Notes: a model not told the origin generated them from the letters alone. Shown: positions 8,896 to 18,400, counted from the stretch's first letter. The stretch: 64,000 nt of DNA from an uncultured Bacteroidales bacterium (GCA_900316965.1 ONEY01000009.1:92403-156402); one strand, 5' to 3'. A program made the numbers and translations.

Positions 8896-9849
8896 TCAGT
8901 TTTCAAACAAAGAGTCAACAAATTCCGTTGCGTTAAAGACCTGGAGGTCGGTCATTTGCTCGCCGAGGCCAATATAGCGTACGGGGATTTTGAATTGGTC
9001 GCTGATGCCAACTATGACGCCGCCCTTGGCAGTTCCGTCGAGTTTGGTGAGAGCCAAAGCGTTGACCTCGGTGGCGGCAGTAAACTGTCGAGCTTGTTCT
9101 ATAGCGTTTTGGCCAGTCGAAGCGTCGAGGACAAGGAGAACCTCGTGAGGAGCGTCGGGCACCAATTTTTGCATGACCTTTTTGATTTTGGTGAGTTCGT
9201 TCATCAAGCCTACCTTGTTGTGCAGACGCCCTGCGGTGTCTATGAGGACCACGTCGGTGTCTTTGGACAATGCCGACTGTAGAGTGTCGTAAGCCACCGA
9301 GGCAGGGTCGGCGTTCATACCTTGCGACACAATGGGGACGCCAACACGTTCCGACCAAATGGTGAGTTGGTCGACAGCGGCTGCGCGGAAAGTGTCGGAA
9401 GCGCCGAGGAGTACACTTTTGCCAGCTTTCTTGAACTGGTAAGCCAGTTTGCCTATCGTAGTGGTTTTGCCCACGCCGTTGACGCCGACAACGAGGATTA
9501 CGTAAGGCTTTTTGGCCAGGGGAGCGTCAAAGTCGGCAAATTCGTTGTCGTGGTGTTGGTTGAGAAGCTCGGTGATTTCCGACTTAAGGATGTTGTTGAG
9601 TTCAGAGATGCCGATGTATTTGTCGCGTTTCACGCGTTGTTGAATGTTGTCTATAATTTTCAGCGTGGTTTCCACTCCCACATCCGACATGATGAGAGTC
9701 TCTTCGAGGCTGTCGAGGACTTCATCGTCAACGGTCGATTTGCCGATGATAGATTTAGAGAGCCTTGAGAAAAAACTAGTCTTAGTTTTCTCCAGACCCT
9801 TGTTGAGGGTCTCTTTCTTTTCTTTGCTAAAAAATGAAAACAGTCCCAT
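8896..9849 (-). CDS. ftsY: Signal recognition particle receptor FtsY
   Basis: SRP GTPase that docks ribosome-nascent chain complexes at the inner membrane. NG-domain motifs: G1 GVNGVGKTTT (122-131), DTAGR, and TKLDGTAKGG near the C-terminus. I place the start at ATG 9849 (317 residues, MGLFSFFSKEKK), not the in-frame ATG at 9879, because the minus-strand promoter box at 9885-9892 puts the transcript start at about 9878. The acidic A domain is almost absent, leaving a short lysine-rich N-terminus, as in many Bacteroidota. Downstream rimO follows by 12 bp. Confidence 0.96.
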   Translation of the reverse strand: MGLFSFFSKEKKETLNKGLEKTKTSFFSRLSKSIIGKSTVDDEVLDSLEETLIMSDVGVETTLKIIDNIQQRVKRDKYIGISELNNILKSEITELLNQHHDNEFADFDAPLAKKPYVILVVGVNGVGKTTTIGKLAYQFKKAGKSVLLGASDTFRAAAVDQLTIWSERVGVPIVSQGMNADPASVAYDTLQSALSKDTDVVLIDTAGRLHNKVGLMNELTKIKKVMQKLVPDAPHEVLLVLDASTGQNAIEQARQFTAATEVNALALTKLDGTAKGGVIVGISDQFKIPVRYIGLGEQMTDLQVFNATEFVDSLFEN

Positions 9850-9884
9850 AGTTTTAATAGAAAATTGGTTAGTATTCAAAGTTG

Positions 9885-9892
9885 CAAAGATA
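9885..9892 (-). promoter_or_regulatory. Minus-strand -7 promoter box for ftsY-rimO
   Basis: Reads TATCTTTG on the minus strand (TAnnTTTG consensus). Predicted start of transcription near 9878, giving a leader of about 30 nucleotides to ATG 9849 and excluding the upstream ATG at 9879. Confidence 0.6.
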
Positions 9893-10218
9893 ACATTTTT
9901 TTAGAAACTGATTTATAGTTAGTTTAATAAATTTTTGACACAATTGGAAGAGCGGGGTTGCAATGTTGTGATATTCTGTGTTTTACTTATTGGATACAGT
10001 TTGAAATATAATTTTTTTCATTTGTGATTATCAGTGTTGAAATAAAAGAAAGGAGGTGTTTTTTATTTATTATTCTTAAAAAATGATATTTATTTTGAAA
10101 AAATTCATAATTTTGAATTCTTCAATGTCGAAAAACCGATGATTTATTTTTTTTGTATATCATTGAAATGTTTTGCGTTGGAGAGATTTTTACCGACTAC
10201 TAATTTCTGAAATAAACT
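9893..10218. other. Gene-free divergent intergenic region
   Basis: About 330 bp of very AT-rich DNA with long A and T runs between divergent ftsY and the beta-CASP nuclease gene. I see no ORF or strong hairpin. Promoters for the plus-strand gene presumably lie here, but no exact TAnnTTTG match close to 10219 stands out. Confidence 0.6.
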
Positions 10219-11619
10219 ATGAAATTACAATTTTTAGGCGCTGCAAAAGAGGTGACGGGAAGTAAGCACCTCATCACTACAAAGAAAGGGTTGAAGATAT
10301 TGCTCGACTGTGGTATGTATCAAGGCAAAGGTCTTGAAACCGACGCCATGAACCGAGACCTAGGTTTCGATCCCAAAGAGATAGATTACCTCATCCTTTC
10401 GCATGCACATATTGACCACTCAGGGTTAATACCATACATCTATAAACTAGGTTTCAACGGAGTGATAGTATGCACCCCAGCCACACGCGACCTATGTTCC
10501 ATAATGCTTGCCGATGCCGGTCGCATACAGGAATCGGATACGCAGACATTCAACAAGAAGCGTCAGAAGCAAGGGTTAGAGCCCGTCGAGCCCATATACA
10601 CAGAAGACGATGCCCGCGCCTGTATGGGAAGCTTCATAAGTGTCCCATATCACAAGAAATTCAATATTGAGGGAGAGGTCACCGTCGAGTTTTTCGACGC
10701 CGGACATATCCTTGGAAGTGCCTTTGTGTATCTCGAAATACGCGAAGGCCGCCGCACCATCAAACTTGGTTTTTCAGGCGATGTGGGACGCTACAGCAAA
10801 CATATCCTCAAAGACCCCGAGCCATTTCCGCAAGTCGACTACCTCCTGCTGGAGTCGACCTACGGCGACCGCCTGCACACCACGCTCGACAACGCCGAGC
10901 AGGAACTCCTTATGGCAGTTCTTGACACCTGCACCAAGAAGAAAGGCAAGCTTATAATACCTTCATTCGCAATAGGTCGTGCGCAAGAGATAATCTATGC
11001 CCTCGACCGTCTGCATGCCAAGAAGCTATTGCCCGATATCGATGTCTTTGTCGACAGCCCCCTCAGCGTCAATGCCACCGACATTATGCGTCTGCACACA
11101 GAATGCTTCAACGACGACATCGTCAACTATATGAAGGATAATCCCGACCCCTTTGGTTTCGACAGGTTGCAGTATATACAGTCGGTCGAGGCCTCCAAGG
11201 CGTTGAATGTGCGCAACAAAACCTGTATCATAATCTCCGCCTCGGGCATGATGGAGGCAGGACGAGTGAAGCACCACCTTGCCAACAACATCGACAATCC
11301 CCGTACCACTATTTTGTGTGTGGGCTATTGTGAACCTTCCACTCTTGGCGCCAAAATTATGCGTGGAGACAAGCATGTATCCATATTCGGTCGTACCTAT
11401 GAGGTCCGCGCCGATTTGCGTCGTATAGAATCGTTGTCTGGACATGGTGATTACGAGGAGCTTATCCGCTACATCTCGTGTCAGGAGAAGCGCCGTCTGA
11501 AGAAGATATTCCTTGTCCACGGAGAGGCCGAAACGCAAGAGCATTTCAAGGAGACCCTCAACAAACGCGGCTACAAACGAGTAGAGGTAGCCGATTTCCG
11601 CGAGGAGGTGGAGATTTGA
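10219..11619 (+). CDS. Metallo-beta-lactamase/beta-CASP fold RNA nuclease-like protein
   Basis: 466 residues, related to bacterial and archaeal homologues of the mRNA 3'-processing factor CPSF73/Ysh1. The zinc-binding HAHIDHSG motif is near residue 62, further metal ligands are in FDAGHILGSA and FSGDVGRYS, the beta-CASP cap lies in the middle (FAIGRAQEIIYALDRL, ISASGMMEAGR), and the RMMBL-like end contains LSGHGDYEEL. No signal peptide, so cytoplasmic; likely zinc-dependent endo- or 5'-exoribonuclease. It is not RNase J (too short, no C-terminal dimer domain). Separate transcription unit; the phased hexamer repeat follows its stop directly. Confidence 0.9.
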   Translation: MKLQFLGAAKEVTGSKHLITTKKGLKILLDCGMYQGKGLETDAMNRDLGFDPKEIDYLILSHAHIDHSGLIPYIYKLGFNGVIVCTPATRDLCSIMLADAGRIQESDTQTFNKKRQKQGLEPVEPIYTEDDARACMGSFISVPYHKKFNIEGEVTVEFFDAGHILGSAFVYLEIREGRRTIKLGFSGDVGRYSKHILKDPEPFPQVDYLLLESTYGDRLHTTLDNAEQELLMAVLDTCTKKKGKLIIPSFAIGRAQEIIYALDRLHAKKLLPDIDVFVDSPLSVNATDIMRLHTECFNDDIVNYMKDNPDPFGFDRLQYIQSVEASKALNVRNKTCIIISASGMMEAGRVKHHLANNIDNPRTTILCVGYCEPSTLGAKIMRGDKHVSIFGRTYEVRADLRRIESLSGHGDYEELIRYISCQEKRRLKKIFLVHGEAETQEHFKETLNKRGYKRVEVADFREEVEI

Positions 11620-11621
11620 TC

Positions 11622-11651
11622 AACGTTAACGCTAACGTTAACCTTAACATT
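11622..11651 (+). repeat. Phased hexamer repeat AACnnT, 5 units
   Basis: Five consecutive 6-base units (AACGTT, AACGCT, AACGTT, AACCTT, AACATT) begin 2 bases after the beta-CASP gene stop, in the 89-bp gap before cstA. The same repeat type recurs at 23315-23344 and 24215-24362. Confidence 0.75.
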
Positions 11652-11708
11652 ATGGAAATATTAGATTTTTGGATTTAAACGCAAAACAATAAACCTTTAT
11701 AAAATAAA

Positions 11709-13169
11709 ATGATAACATTTGTCATTTCTATTATACTACTTTTGCTAGGTTATTTTCTTTACAGCAAAGTCGTAGAACGCCTTATTGGAGTCGACCCTTC
11801 ACGCACCACCCCAGCCGTGGCGCATCCCGACGGTGTTGACTATGTGCCTATGAAGCCGTGGCGTATATTCTTGATACAGTTCCTTAACATTGCCGGAGTT
11901 GGCCCCATCTGCGGCGCAATAATGGGAGCCCAGTTCGGCACAGCATCGTTTCTGTGGATAGTTTTTGGATGTATCTTTGCCGGCGCCGTACACGATTTCA
12001 TAGCAGGCTTTGTATCCATCAGGATGGATGGAGCTTCGCTGCCCGAGATACATGGCAAATATTTGGGTAACGGCATGAAACAGTTTATGCGCGGTTTCAC
12101 AGTGTTGCTGATGATATTGGTAGGTGCCGTGTTTGTAAATACCCCTGCTGTGCTGCTCAACAGCAATTTCACTCCCGATTGGAATGTCTTCATCTGGGTG
12201 ATTATTATTTTTGCCTACTATCTTATAGCCACGCTGTTGCCCATCGACAAGCTTATCGGCAAGATATACCCCATCTTTGGTTTCCTGCTGCTCGGCATGG
12301 CTGTGGCGATATTGGTGGCATTTGTGGTTTATAAGGTGCCCATTCCCGAGGTGTGGGAGCGACTTGACAACCAGCATCCCGCTGCCGCCACCAATCCCAT
12401 ATTTCCGATGATGTTCATCTCCATAGCATGTGGAGCCATAAGTGGATTCCACGCCACCCAGTCGCCCCTCATGGCGCGTTGTATGGTCAATGAGAAGCAA
12501 GCACGCCCCATCTTTTATGGAGCCATGATTACCGAAGGCGTCGTAGCATTGATTTGGGCCGCCGCCGCCACCTATTTCTTCCATGACAAACCCGAGCTTT
12601 GTGACGGCAAGAGTGGCAACGAGATGGTGGGCATTATTGCCAACGAGTGGTTTCCCAAAGCGATAGCAGTGATATGCATACTGGGAGTCATTAGTGCCGC
12701 CGTCACCAGTGGCGACACAGCTTTGCGTTCGGCGCGACTAATTGTCGCCGACTTTATGCATGTTGACCAGAAACCCGTTCGCAAACGACTCTATGTGGCA
12801 TTGCCCGTTTTCGTGCTAGCCGCAGCGTTGTTGGTCTTCTCGTTGGTTGACAAAGAAGGTTTTCAAGTCATTTGGCGCTATTTCTCGTGGGCCAACCAAG
12901 TCCTGGCGATGGTAACGCTATGGGCCATCACCGTTTTTTTGGCACAGCTGAAACGAGGCGCATGGTACTTTATCACCCTCATACCGGCGTTGCTGATGAC
13001 AATGGTCACGGTCAGTTTCATCTTTGTGGCGCAGAAAGAGGGCTTTGGCAGCTTCATACCGAGGACAGCGGGATACATTATCGCCGCAGTTATTACCCTT
13101 GGAATATACTGTATATTTGTGCGTTGGCAAATCAAAAACCGTAAAAATGTAGGACAAGAAAAAGACTGA
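11709..13169 (+). CDS. cstA: CstA-family carbon starvation/peptide (or pyruvate) transporter
   Basis: Polytopic inner-membrane protein of 486 residues with at least a dozen hydrophobic segments. The CstA hallmark region is clear: LNIAGVGPICGAIMGAQFG, then AGAVHDFIAG and DGASLPEIHGKYLG within the first 120 residues. The family mediates peptide or pyruvate uptake during carbon limitation; here the substrate is inferred only. It is shorter than E. coli CstA (about 700) and lacks the extra C-terminal part, as in other Bacteroidota. No LytS/LytTR-type regulator is adjacent. Confidence 0.92.
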   Translation: MITFVISIILLLLGYFLYSKVVERLIGVDPSRTTPAVAHPDGVDYVPMKPWRIFLIQFLNIAGVGPICGAIMGAQFGTASFLWIVFGCIFAGAVHDFIAGFVSIRMDGASLPEIHGKYLGNGMKQFMRGFTVLLMILVGAVFVNTPAVLLNSNFTPDWNVFIWVIIIFAYYLIATLLPIDKLIGKIYPIFGFLLLGMAVAILVAFVVYKVPIPEVWERLDNQHPAAATNPIFPMMFISIACGAISGFHATQSPLMARCMVNEKQARPIFYGAMITEGVVALIWAAAATYFFHDKPELCDGKSGNEMVGIIANEWFPKAIAVICILGVISAAVTSGDTALRSARLIVADFMHVDQKPVRKRLYVALPVFVLAAALLVFSLVDKEGFQVIWRYFSWANQVLAMVTLWAITVFLAQLKRGAWYFITLIPALLMTMVTVSFIFVAQKEGFGSFIPRTAGYIIAAVITLGIYCIFVRWQIKNRKNVGQEKD

Positions 13170-13279
13170 TATGTTGTAGTATCAAAGGGAGAGGAGAAAA
13201 ATAAAAAAACATTTCTGCCTCGTTACACACAATAAAAACCGAAATAGTTAGTTATAGAACGAAAATATATTGCATAAAA

Positions 13280-14107
13280 ATGAAAAAAGTACTCCTCCTA
13301 ATGTTGGCTTTTGTGATGGTTGGCAGCTCATTTGCAGGCAACAAACCACGCAAGAATTCGCGTACCGAAATGGGTATCAATGGCAATGCACTTTATGTCA
13401 TCGAGTATACATATAATATGTATGGCGGCAAGAATGGTGGTCGCCAACTAGTGTGCATCGACTCCATCACTTTCGACAAACGAGGCAATTTTGCCGACAA
13501 AATACGTCGCACCAATGGTGAATACACCTACTTTTCGTACTATTTTGATGTCAACGGTTATGCCCTTGGCTGGAACGAGTACAATCGCAGCGGACAGCTC
13601 ACCGGTCGTACCGCCTACCTCAACGACAAGAACGGCAACCGCATAGAGCGCAAGGTGTACATGAAAGAGCGTATGAGCAAGAAAGAGAGCAGCAGGTATG
13701 AGAACAACCGCCTTGTTGAAGAGCAGAGCTACAGCGCCGACGGCCAGATGACAGAGCGTCGTGTGTACAAGTACGACAATCAGGGCAACAATACCGAGTT
13801 GGAGTTTTACAATGTCGATGGCGATCTCATGCAGCGTTACCTTTACAAGTATGACAATCGTGGCAACCGCATTGAATGGCGTTTCTACGATGCCGACGAG
13901 TTCCTTGTAGCCCTTACAACCTACTACTATGACGACCATGACAATGTGGTAGAAGTCAGCTCGTTCAACTATGATGAGCACCTCAACTGGAAGCACAGCT
14001 ATGTCTACGAGTATGATGAAGACGACAACTGGGTGCGTCAAACCATTTACCGTAACAATTCACCTTATCAGGTCATTGAGCGCGAGATAGCTTTCCCCGC
14101 CGACTGA
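13280..14107 (+). CDS. Secreted protein with YD-like (RHS-type) repeats
   Basis: 275 residues, with an N-terminal signal peptide (MKKVLLLMLAFVMVGSSFAG) and a body built of imperfect repeats of about 20-23 residues around the core Y-x-Y-D-x-x-G-N (YKYDNQGNN, YKYDNRGNR, YYYDDHDNV, YEYDEDDNW). The pattern recalls the tyrosine/aspartate repeats of RHS/YD proteins, which form beta-sheet spirals. There is no C-terminal sorting domain and no lipobox, so it is likely periplasmic. The gene at 52300 encodes a related repeat protein that does carry a sorting domain. Function unknown. Followed by a terminator at 14131. Confidence 0.8.
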   Translation: MKKVLLLMLAFVMVGSSFAGNKPRKNSRTEMGINGNALYVIEYTYNMYGGKNGGRQLVCIDSITFDKRGNFADKIRRTNGEYTYFSYYFDVNGYALGWNEYNRSGQLTGRTAYLNDKNGNRIERKVYMKERMSKKESSRYENNRLVEEQSYSADGQMTERRVYKYDNQGNNTELEFYNVDGDLMQRYLYKYDNRGNRIEWRFYDADEFLVALTTYYYDDHDNVVEVSSFNYDEHLNWKHSYVYEYDEDDNWVRQTIYRNNSPYQVIEREIAFPAD

Positions 14108-14130
14108 TAGTGAAGAGGATTGAAATAAAG

Positions 14131-14169
14131 TAGGGGTGAGAGCCAAAAGGCGATCACCCCTATTATTTT
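14131..14169 (+). terminator. Intrinsic terminator
   Basis: 9-bp perfect stem (14131-14139 with 14154-14162), 14-base loop, then TTATTTTT. It follows the YD-repeat gene by 24 bp. Confidence 0.75.
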
Positions 14170-14342
14170 TGCTATGCCGAGGGGTAGGGTGGACATTCAG
14201 GGAGAATTGTTTTAAAAAAAACAAAGGCTGAAAAGATTTTTTTTATATTTTGAACTATAAAAATAATAGTTGTTATTATAGTTTGAATTATAAACGTCAA
14301 TAGGCGCAAAAAGATGGCGCTAGGTGATTGGCGTGGTGGCTG

Positions 14343-14370
14343 TGGGTTCGCTATGGGTTCGCTATGGGTA
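14343..14370 (+). repeat. 11-bp tandem repeat TGGGTTCGCTA, 2.5 copies
   Basis: Two exact copies of TGGGTTCGCTA (14343-14353, 14354-14364) and a partial third. The reverse complement of this unit, with one base changed, forms the three-copy tandem at 60293-60325, so the unit is a dispersed intergenic repeat family. Confidence 0.8.
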
Positions 14371-14800
14371 GTATGAAAAGGTGGGGGAGGAAATGTGCGA
14401 AGGTGGTATTATGGTGTTGCGGGAGGCGAGTGGAGTGACGGTGATAGGAGTCTCTTATTTCATTACAGAAGGTTTGCTTGCTGGCGCGAGCAGCTCTTCT
14501 TTATTACGGAAAAGGGCTTTTATTACCTCCCGATTTGGCGACAAGGGTGGCCATTTGGCCACAAAGTACCTTCCAAATGGGTTGGAATGCCGAAATTCCA
14601 CAACGCTATTATATGCGCCAAGTAAGGGTAAAAGTATCGAAAAAAGGGGTTCGAGCATCACTTTTTATGCCTTTTAGAGGAGAAAAATGATACTTTTTGT
14701 CCGAGGTTCGTCATCTTAGGTGCCGATTATTTACTGATGTCGTATCGCATTGAATATTTGTTTTTTATAGAAATATTATGTTTATTTTTTTCTGCCTTTT

Positions 14801-14971
14801 GTGACAGGTGACAGTTGTGACAGTTTATTTTTTGACATGTTCCATTTTCTTTATATTATATATATACTATATTATATATTAATTAATTATATATATAAAA
14901 GGGGGTAACTGTCCCTCATATAAGGGGGTAACTGTCCTTCATTTTTTAATTGTCACAACTGTAACTGTCAC
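14801..14971. repeat. GTGACAG/CTGTCAC inverted repeats flanking an AT tract and 23-bp direct repeats
   Basis: The left arm (14801-14822) holds three GTGACAG units; the right arm (14951-14971) is its near-exact reverse complement (about 19 of 21 positions, one indel). Between them lie 50 bases that are all A/T except one C (14851-14900) and two direct repeats of about 20 bases with the core GGGGGTAACTGTCC, starting at 14899 and 14922 (period 23), which carry the same ACTGTC core. The layout (iteron-like motifs plus an easily melted tract) resembles a replication-initiator or multi-dimer regulator site. No initiator or regulator gene is adjacent. Confidence 0.6.
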
Positions 14972-15148
14972 GCGAGTGGGTTGTCTACTTGGCCGAAGTC
15001 ATATTCTCTACAAGGCCAGTGAGAGCCCATGGGAATTAGTTGGCGACGTTGGTAGCGATGGTGGTGGCGTTGAGGATTTAACCATTAGTGTGGTTTGTTT
15101 TTTAATAAAAAACAATCATAAATAATCTTTAAAACAGAAAACATTTTG

Positions 15149-15156
15149 TATTTTTG
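15149..15156 (+). promoter_or_regulatory. -7 promoter box (TATTTTTG) for the restriction-modification gene
   Basis: Exact TAnnTTTG match. With a start near 15163, the mRNA leader before ATG 15421 is about 260 nucleotides and includes both structured elements described next. Confidence 0.65.
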
Positions 15157-15254
15157 CATTCGTAAATAACGTAATTATTAAAGATTAAACCACTTTAAAA
15201 AACAAAGATATAGAATAACATAAAACCATAATATATAAGCGTTTTTGCTTTTCA

Positions 15255-15379
15255 AGTGGACGGAAATCTGGACAATTTCTAACCCTAACGAGAAGGCGGA
15301 ACGCTCACGAGTATTCGTGGGCTTTCTCGTTTTAGGGTTATAGGCTGTCCAGAGCCTCCGTCCAGACAGAAAGTCCACT
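15255..15379 (+). promoter_or_regulatory. Nested-stem leader element ending in a U-run (candidate attenuator or small RNA)
   Basis: A 125-base element of nested complementary segments: outer 7 bp (15255-15261/15373-15379), then 8 bp (15267-15274/15346-15353), 9 bp (15280-15288/15332-15340), 6 bp (15289-15294/15324-15329) and an apical 5-bp hairpin with a GTAT loop (15306-15310/15315-15319). It is followed at once by CTTTTTATG, so the transcript ends in a stem plus U-run, as in a rho-independent terminator. It lies between the promoter at 15149 and the gene start at 15421. Not recognised as a known riboswitch or RNA family. Base pairing is read directly; regulation is inference. Confidence 0.55.
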
Positions 15380-15385
15380 CTTTTT

Positions 15386-15419
15386 ATGCTTGGATGGCAG
15401 AACGCCAACTACCAAGCAT
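15386..15419 (+). promoter_or_regulatory. Hairpin directly before the restriction-modification start codon
   Basis: Outer stem of 8 bp (15386-15393 with 15412-15419) and inner stem of 4 bp (15395-15398 with 15404-15407, loop AGAAC). It ends one base before ATG 15421 and would cover the ribosome-entry region, so it could limit translation of the enzyme below. It also contains the alternative ATG at 15394. Confidence 0.5.
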
Positions 15420-15420
15420 C

Positions 15421-18400
15421 ATGAGCAATTTCGAGAATGTAATCAACCGCTACCGCAAACAATCTTTTTCCGAAGCCGACAAAGGCAACCGTTTTGAGCG
15501 CCTGATGCAGGCGATGTTACGCACCATACCACCTTATTGCAACGAATTGCAGAAAGTGTGGCTGTGGAATGAGTTTCCATATAGGCAAAGTATATCGTTT
15601 CACGATTCGGGCATCGACCTTGTGGCACAAACCAACGACGGCAACTATTGGGCCATACAATGCAAATGCTATCGTGCCAATGCCAAGATAGACAAAGGGG
15701 ATGTGGATACCTTCCTCACCACTTCGTCACGTGCATTCAAAGACGAGGAAGGCAAACAGCATTTCTTCAGTTTCCGACTTTGGATTGATACCACCGACGG
15801 TGGCTTTACCAGCCATGCTGCCGAGAGTTTTATTGGCCAGGCAATACCGGCCAGCGTGCTGCATCTCGCCGAGTTGGCAGAGATGCCTGTCGATTGGGAG
15901 GAGTTGGACAAAGGCATCAGTGGCACAAAAGCCATCACCGAACATAAGAATGTGCGCCCGCATCAGCAAGATGCTCTCGATGAGGCCATGAAGTATTACA
16001 AAGAGCATGACCGTGGAAAACTCATTATGGCTTGTGGTACAGGCAAGACCTTCACAGCCCTCCGAATTGCCGAGCAGTTGACCGACTGCCGAGGAAAGGT
16101 GCTCTTTCTCGTTCCCAGCATCGCTCTTTTGGGTCAGACCCTCCGCGAATGGTGCTTCGATGCCCAGAAGCCTATCCGCCCTATGTGTATCTGCTCTGAC
16201 AGCGAGGTGAGCCGCACCCATACCAAAGACGATGACACCAATATTACCAGCGTTGAAGAGTTGGCATTTCCGGCATCCACCAGCGTGGAACAAATCAAGC
16301 AACAGTATTTCGCTCTGCAGCACGACAAACGGGAAGGTATGCTTGTGGTGTTCAGCACCTATCAGAGTATCGAACGTATCGCGGCTGCCCAAAGTGCTAT
16401 CGGCGAAGAGTTGACCTTTGACCTTATTATCTGTGACGAAGCCCACCGCACCACCGGTGTCACTCTCAAAGGCGATGACGAGAGCGCTTTCGTGCGGGTG
16501 CATGACAATGATTTCATTCGTGCCCGCAAGCGTATGTATATGACGGCTACTCCACGCCTGTACAAGGAAGAAGACCAAAGGAAGGCACGTGAGAAGGAGA
16601 CCTACCTCTGCAGTATGGACGACGAGAGTCTGTATGGAGAGGAATTCTATCGCCTTGATTTCAGCGTGGCAGTGAAGAAGGATTTGCTAAGTGACTACAA
16701 GGTACTGATACTCAATGTAGAGCCAGAAGATGTAAGCAACGAGGTTCAAGTGGCATTGTCGGGCCTTGACGAAGCCACAAGAAAGGAAGTGGATACAGAT
16801 GATATGGCAAAACTAATCGGCTGCATCAACGCCCTCAGCAAGCGGAGCCGCTACGACAACAAACTCTTGCGCGATGTCGACCCACAACCGATGCACCGCG
16901 CTGTGGCTTTCTGTCAGAACATCAGGACTTCCAAAGCCATTGCCACAGCTTTCAACGCCTGTCGCGACGCCTATTTCGACAGCCTTTCGAACGAGGAACG
17001 CCAAGGACTTGTCAATGTAGAAGCCGACCACGTTGATGGCAGTATGGGTGCTGCCAAGCGTGAGGCCAAGTTGAGTTGGTTGAAGAATACCCGCACTGAT
17101 GGCTACGACTGCCACCTGCTGAGCAACGTGCGTTGCCTTAGCGAGGGCGTCGATGTGCCTTCGCTCGATGCTGTCATCTTCCTTGCCGCCAAGAACTCAC
17201 AAGTCGATGTTGTGCAGTCGGTAGGGCGTGTAATGCGTCGTGCCGAAGGCAAGAAGTATGGCTATATCATTATCCCAATTGTAGTTCCCAGCAACATCGA
17301 TCCCGAAGAGGCTCTTGACGACAACAAGCGATACGCCGTGGTATGGGATATCCTGCGAGCTTTGCGTTCGCACGATGACCGTTTCAATGCCACTGTCAAC
17401 AAGATAGAGCTGAACAAGAAACGACCCGATGCAGTGCAGTTGATACGTCCGGGAAGCAGTCTTATCGGGCAGGGTGGTGGCAACGGTGACGAAGAATCCG
17501 ATGGCGATGGCCTTTCGGCAGCAGAATCAAGCAGTGCTTACAAGAGCCAACTGGAAATGCGTTTCGAGCAGTTGCAAAATGTCATCTTCGCCCGAATGGT
17601 GCAGAAAGTGGGCAGCAAGCGTTATTGGGAGCAATGGGCCAGTGATGTGGCCAAGATTGCCGAGAAACATATAGCCCAGATAAACCAACTGATTACGGAA
17701 GATCCGAAAGCACGACGGGAATTCGACCGATTCATCAAAGGTTTGCACAAGGACATTAACCCTTCCGTCAGCGAGCCGCAAGCGGTGGAGATGCTGGCGC
17801 AGCATATCATCACCCAGCCGGTATTCGAAGCCTTGTTCGACAGCTACGCTTTCACCGCCAACAACCCCGTCAGCAAGGCAATGAGCAAGATTGTCACCCT
17901 GCTGAATGAGAAGATTGACGAAAAAGACCGCAAAAGCCTTGAGAAATTCTATGACAGTGTGCGTGAGAGGGCCAAGGTCGACAATGCCGAAGCCAAGCAG
18001 AAGATTGTGGTGGAACTGTACGACAAGTTCTTCACCACAGCATTCCCCAAAGTGAAAGAACAGTTGGGTATTGTCTATACTCCCGTCGAAGTGGTGGACT
18101 TCATCATCCACAGTGTGGAGCATGTGCTGAACGAGCAGTTCGGACGCTCGTTGAACGACCGCAATGTAAAGATCATCGACCCCTTTACCGGCACTGGTAC
18201 CTTCATCACCCGCCTGTTGCAGAGTGGCATCATTCACGATATTGAGTACAAGTACAAGAACGAAATCTTCGCCAACGAGATAGTTTTGCTGGCCTACTAT
18301 ATTGCCAGCGTTAATATCGAGAATGTCTATCACGACCTGTTGCAGCAGACAGACAGTTACACCGCCTTCCCCGGCATCTGCCTTACCGACACCTTCCAGC

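Larger units (their letters stand above)
14171..15148. other. About 1 kb without a convincing gene
   Basis: No ORF here looks like a protein gene. The longest, 14381-14677 on the plus strand (98 codons), and overlapping frames have atypical composition and no recognisable motif. The stretch holds an 11-bp tandem repeat (14343-14370), a short palindrome-rich part around 14555 (TGGCCATTTGGCCA), an 8-bp inverted repeat 14253-14260/14276-14283, and the GTGACAG element at 14801-14971. It may be a decayed gene or the scar of an insertion next to the restriction-modification gene. Confidence 0.6.

Noticed and set aside
14381..14677. 98-codon ORF in the gene-free stretch
   Set aside because: No recognisable domain, signal peptide or promoter; overlapping frames on both strands are similarly open, so it looks like chance or a decayed remnant.
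15178..15408. 76-codon minus-strand ORF over the structured leader
   Set aside because: It reads through the perfect stems of the leader and has no start context or family; the base pairing explains the sequence better.
15394..15420. ATG 15394 as the restriction-modification start
   Set aside because: It lies inside the hairpin 15386-15419, and relatives begin at the MSNFEN-type methionine at 15421.
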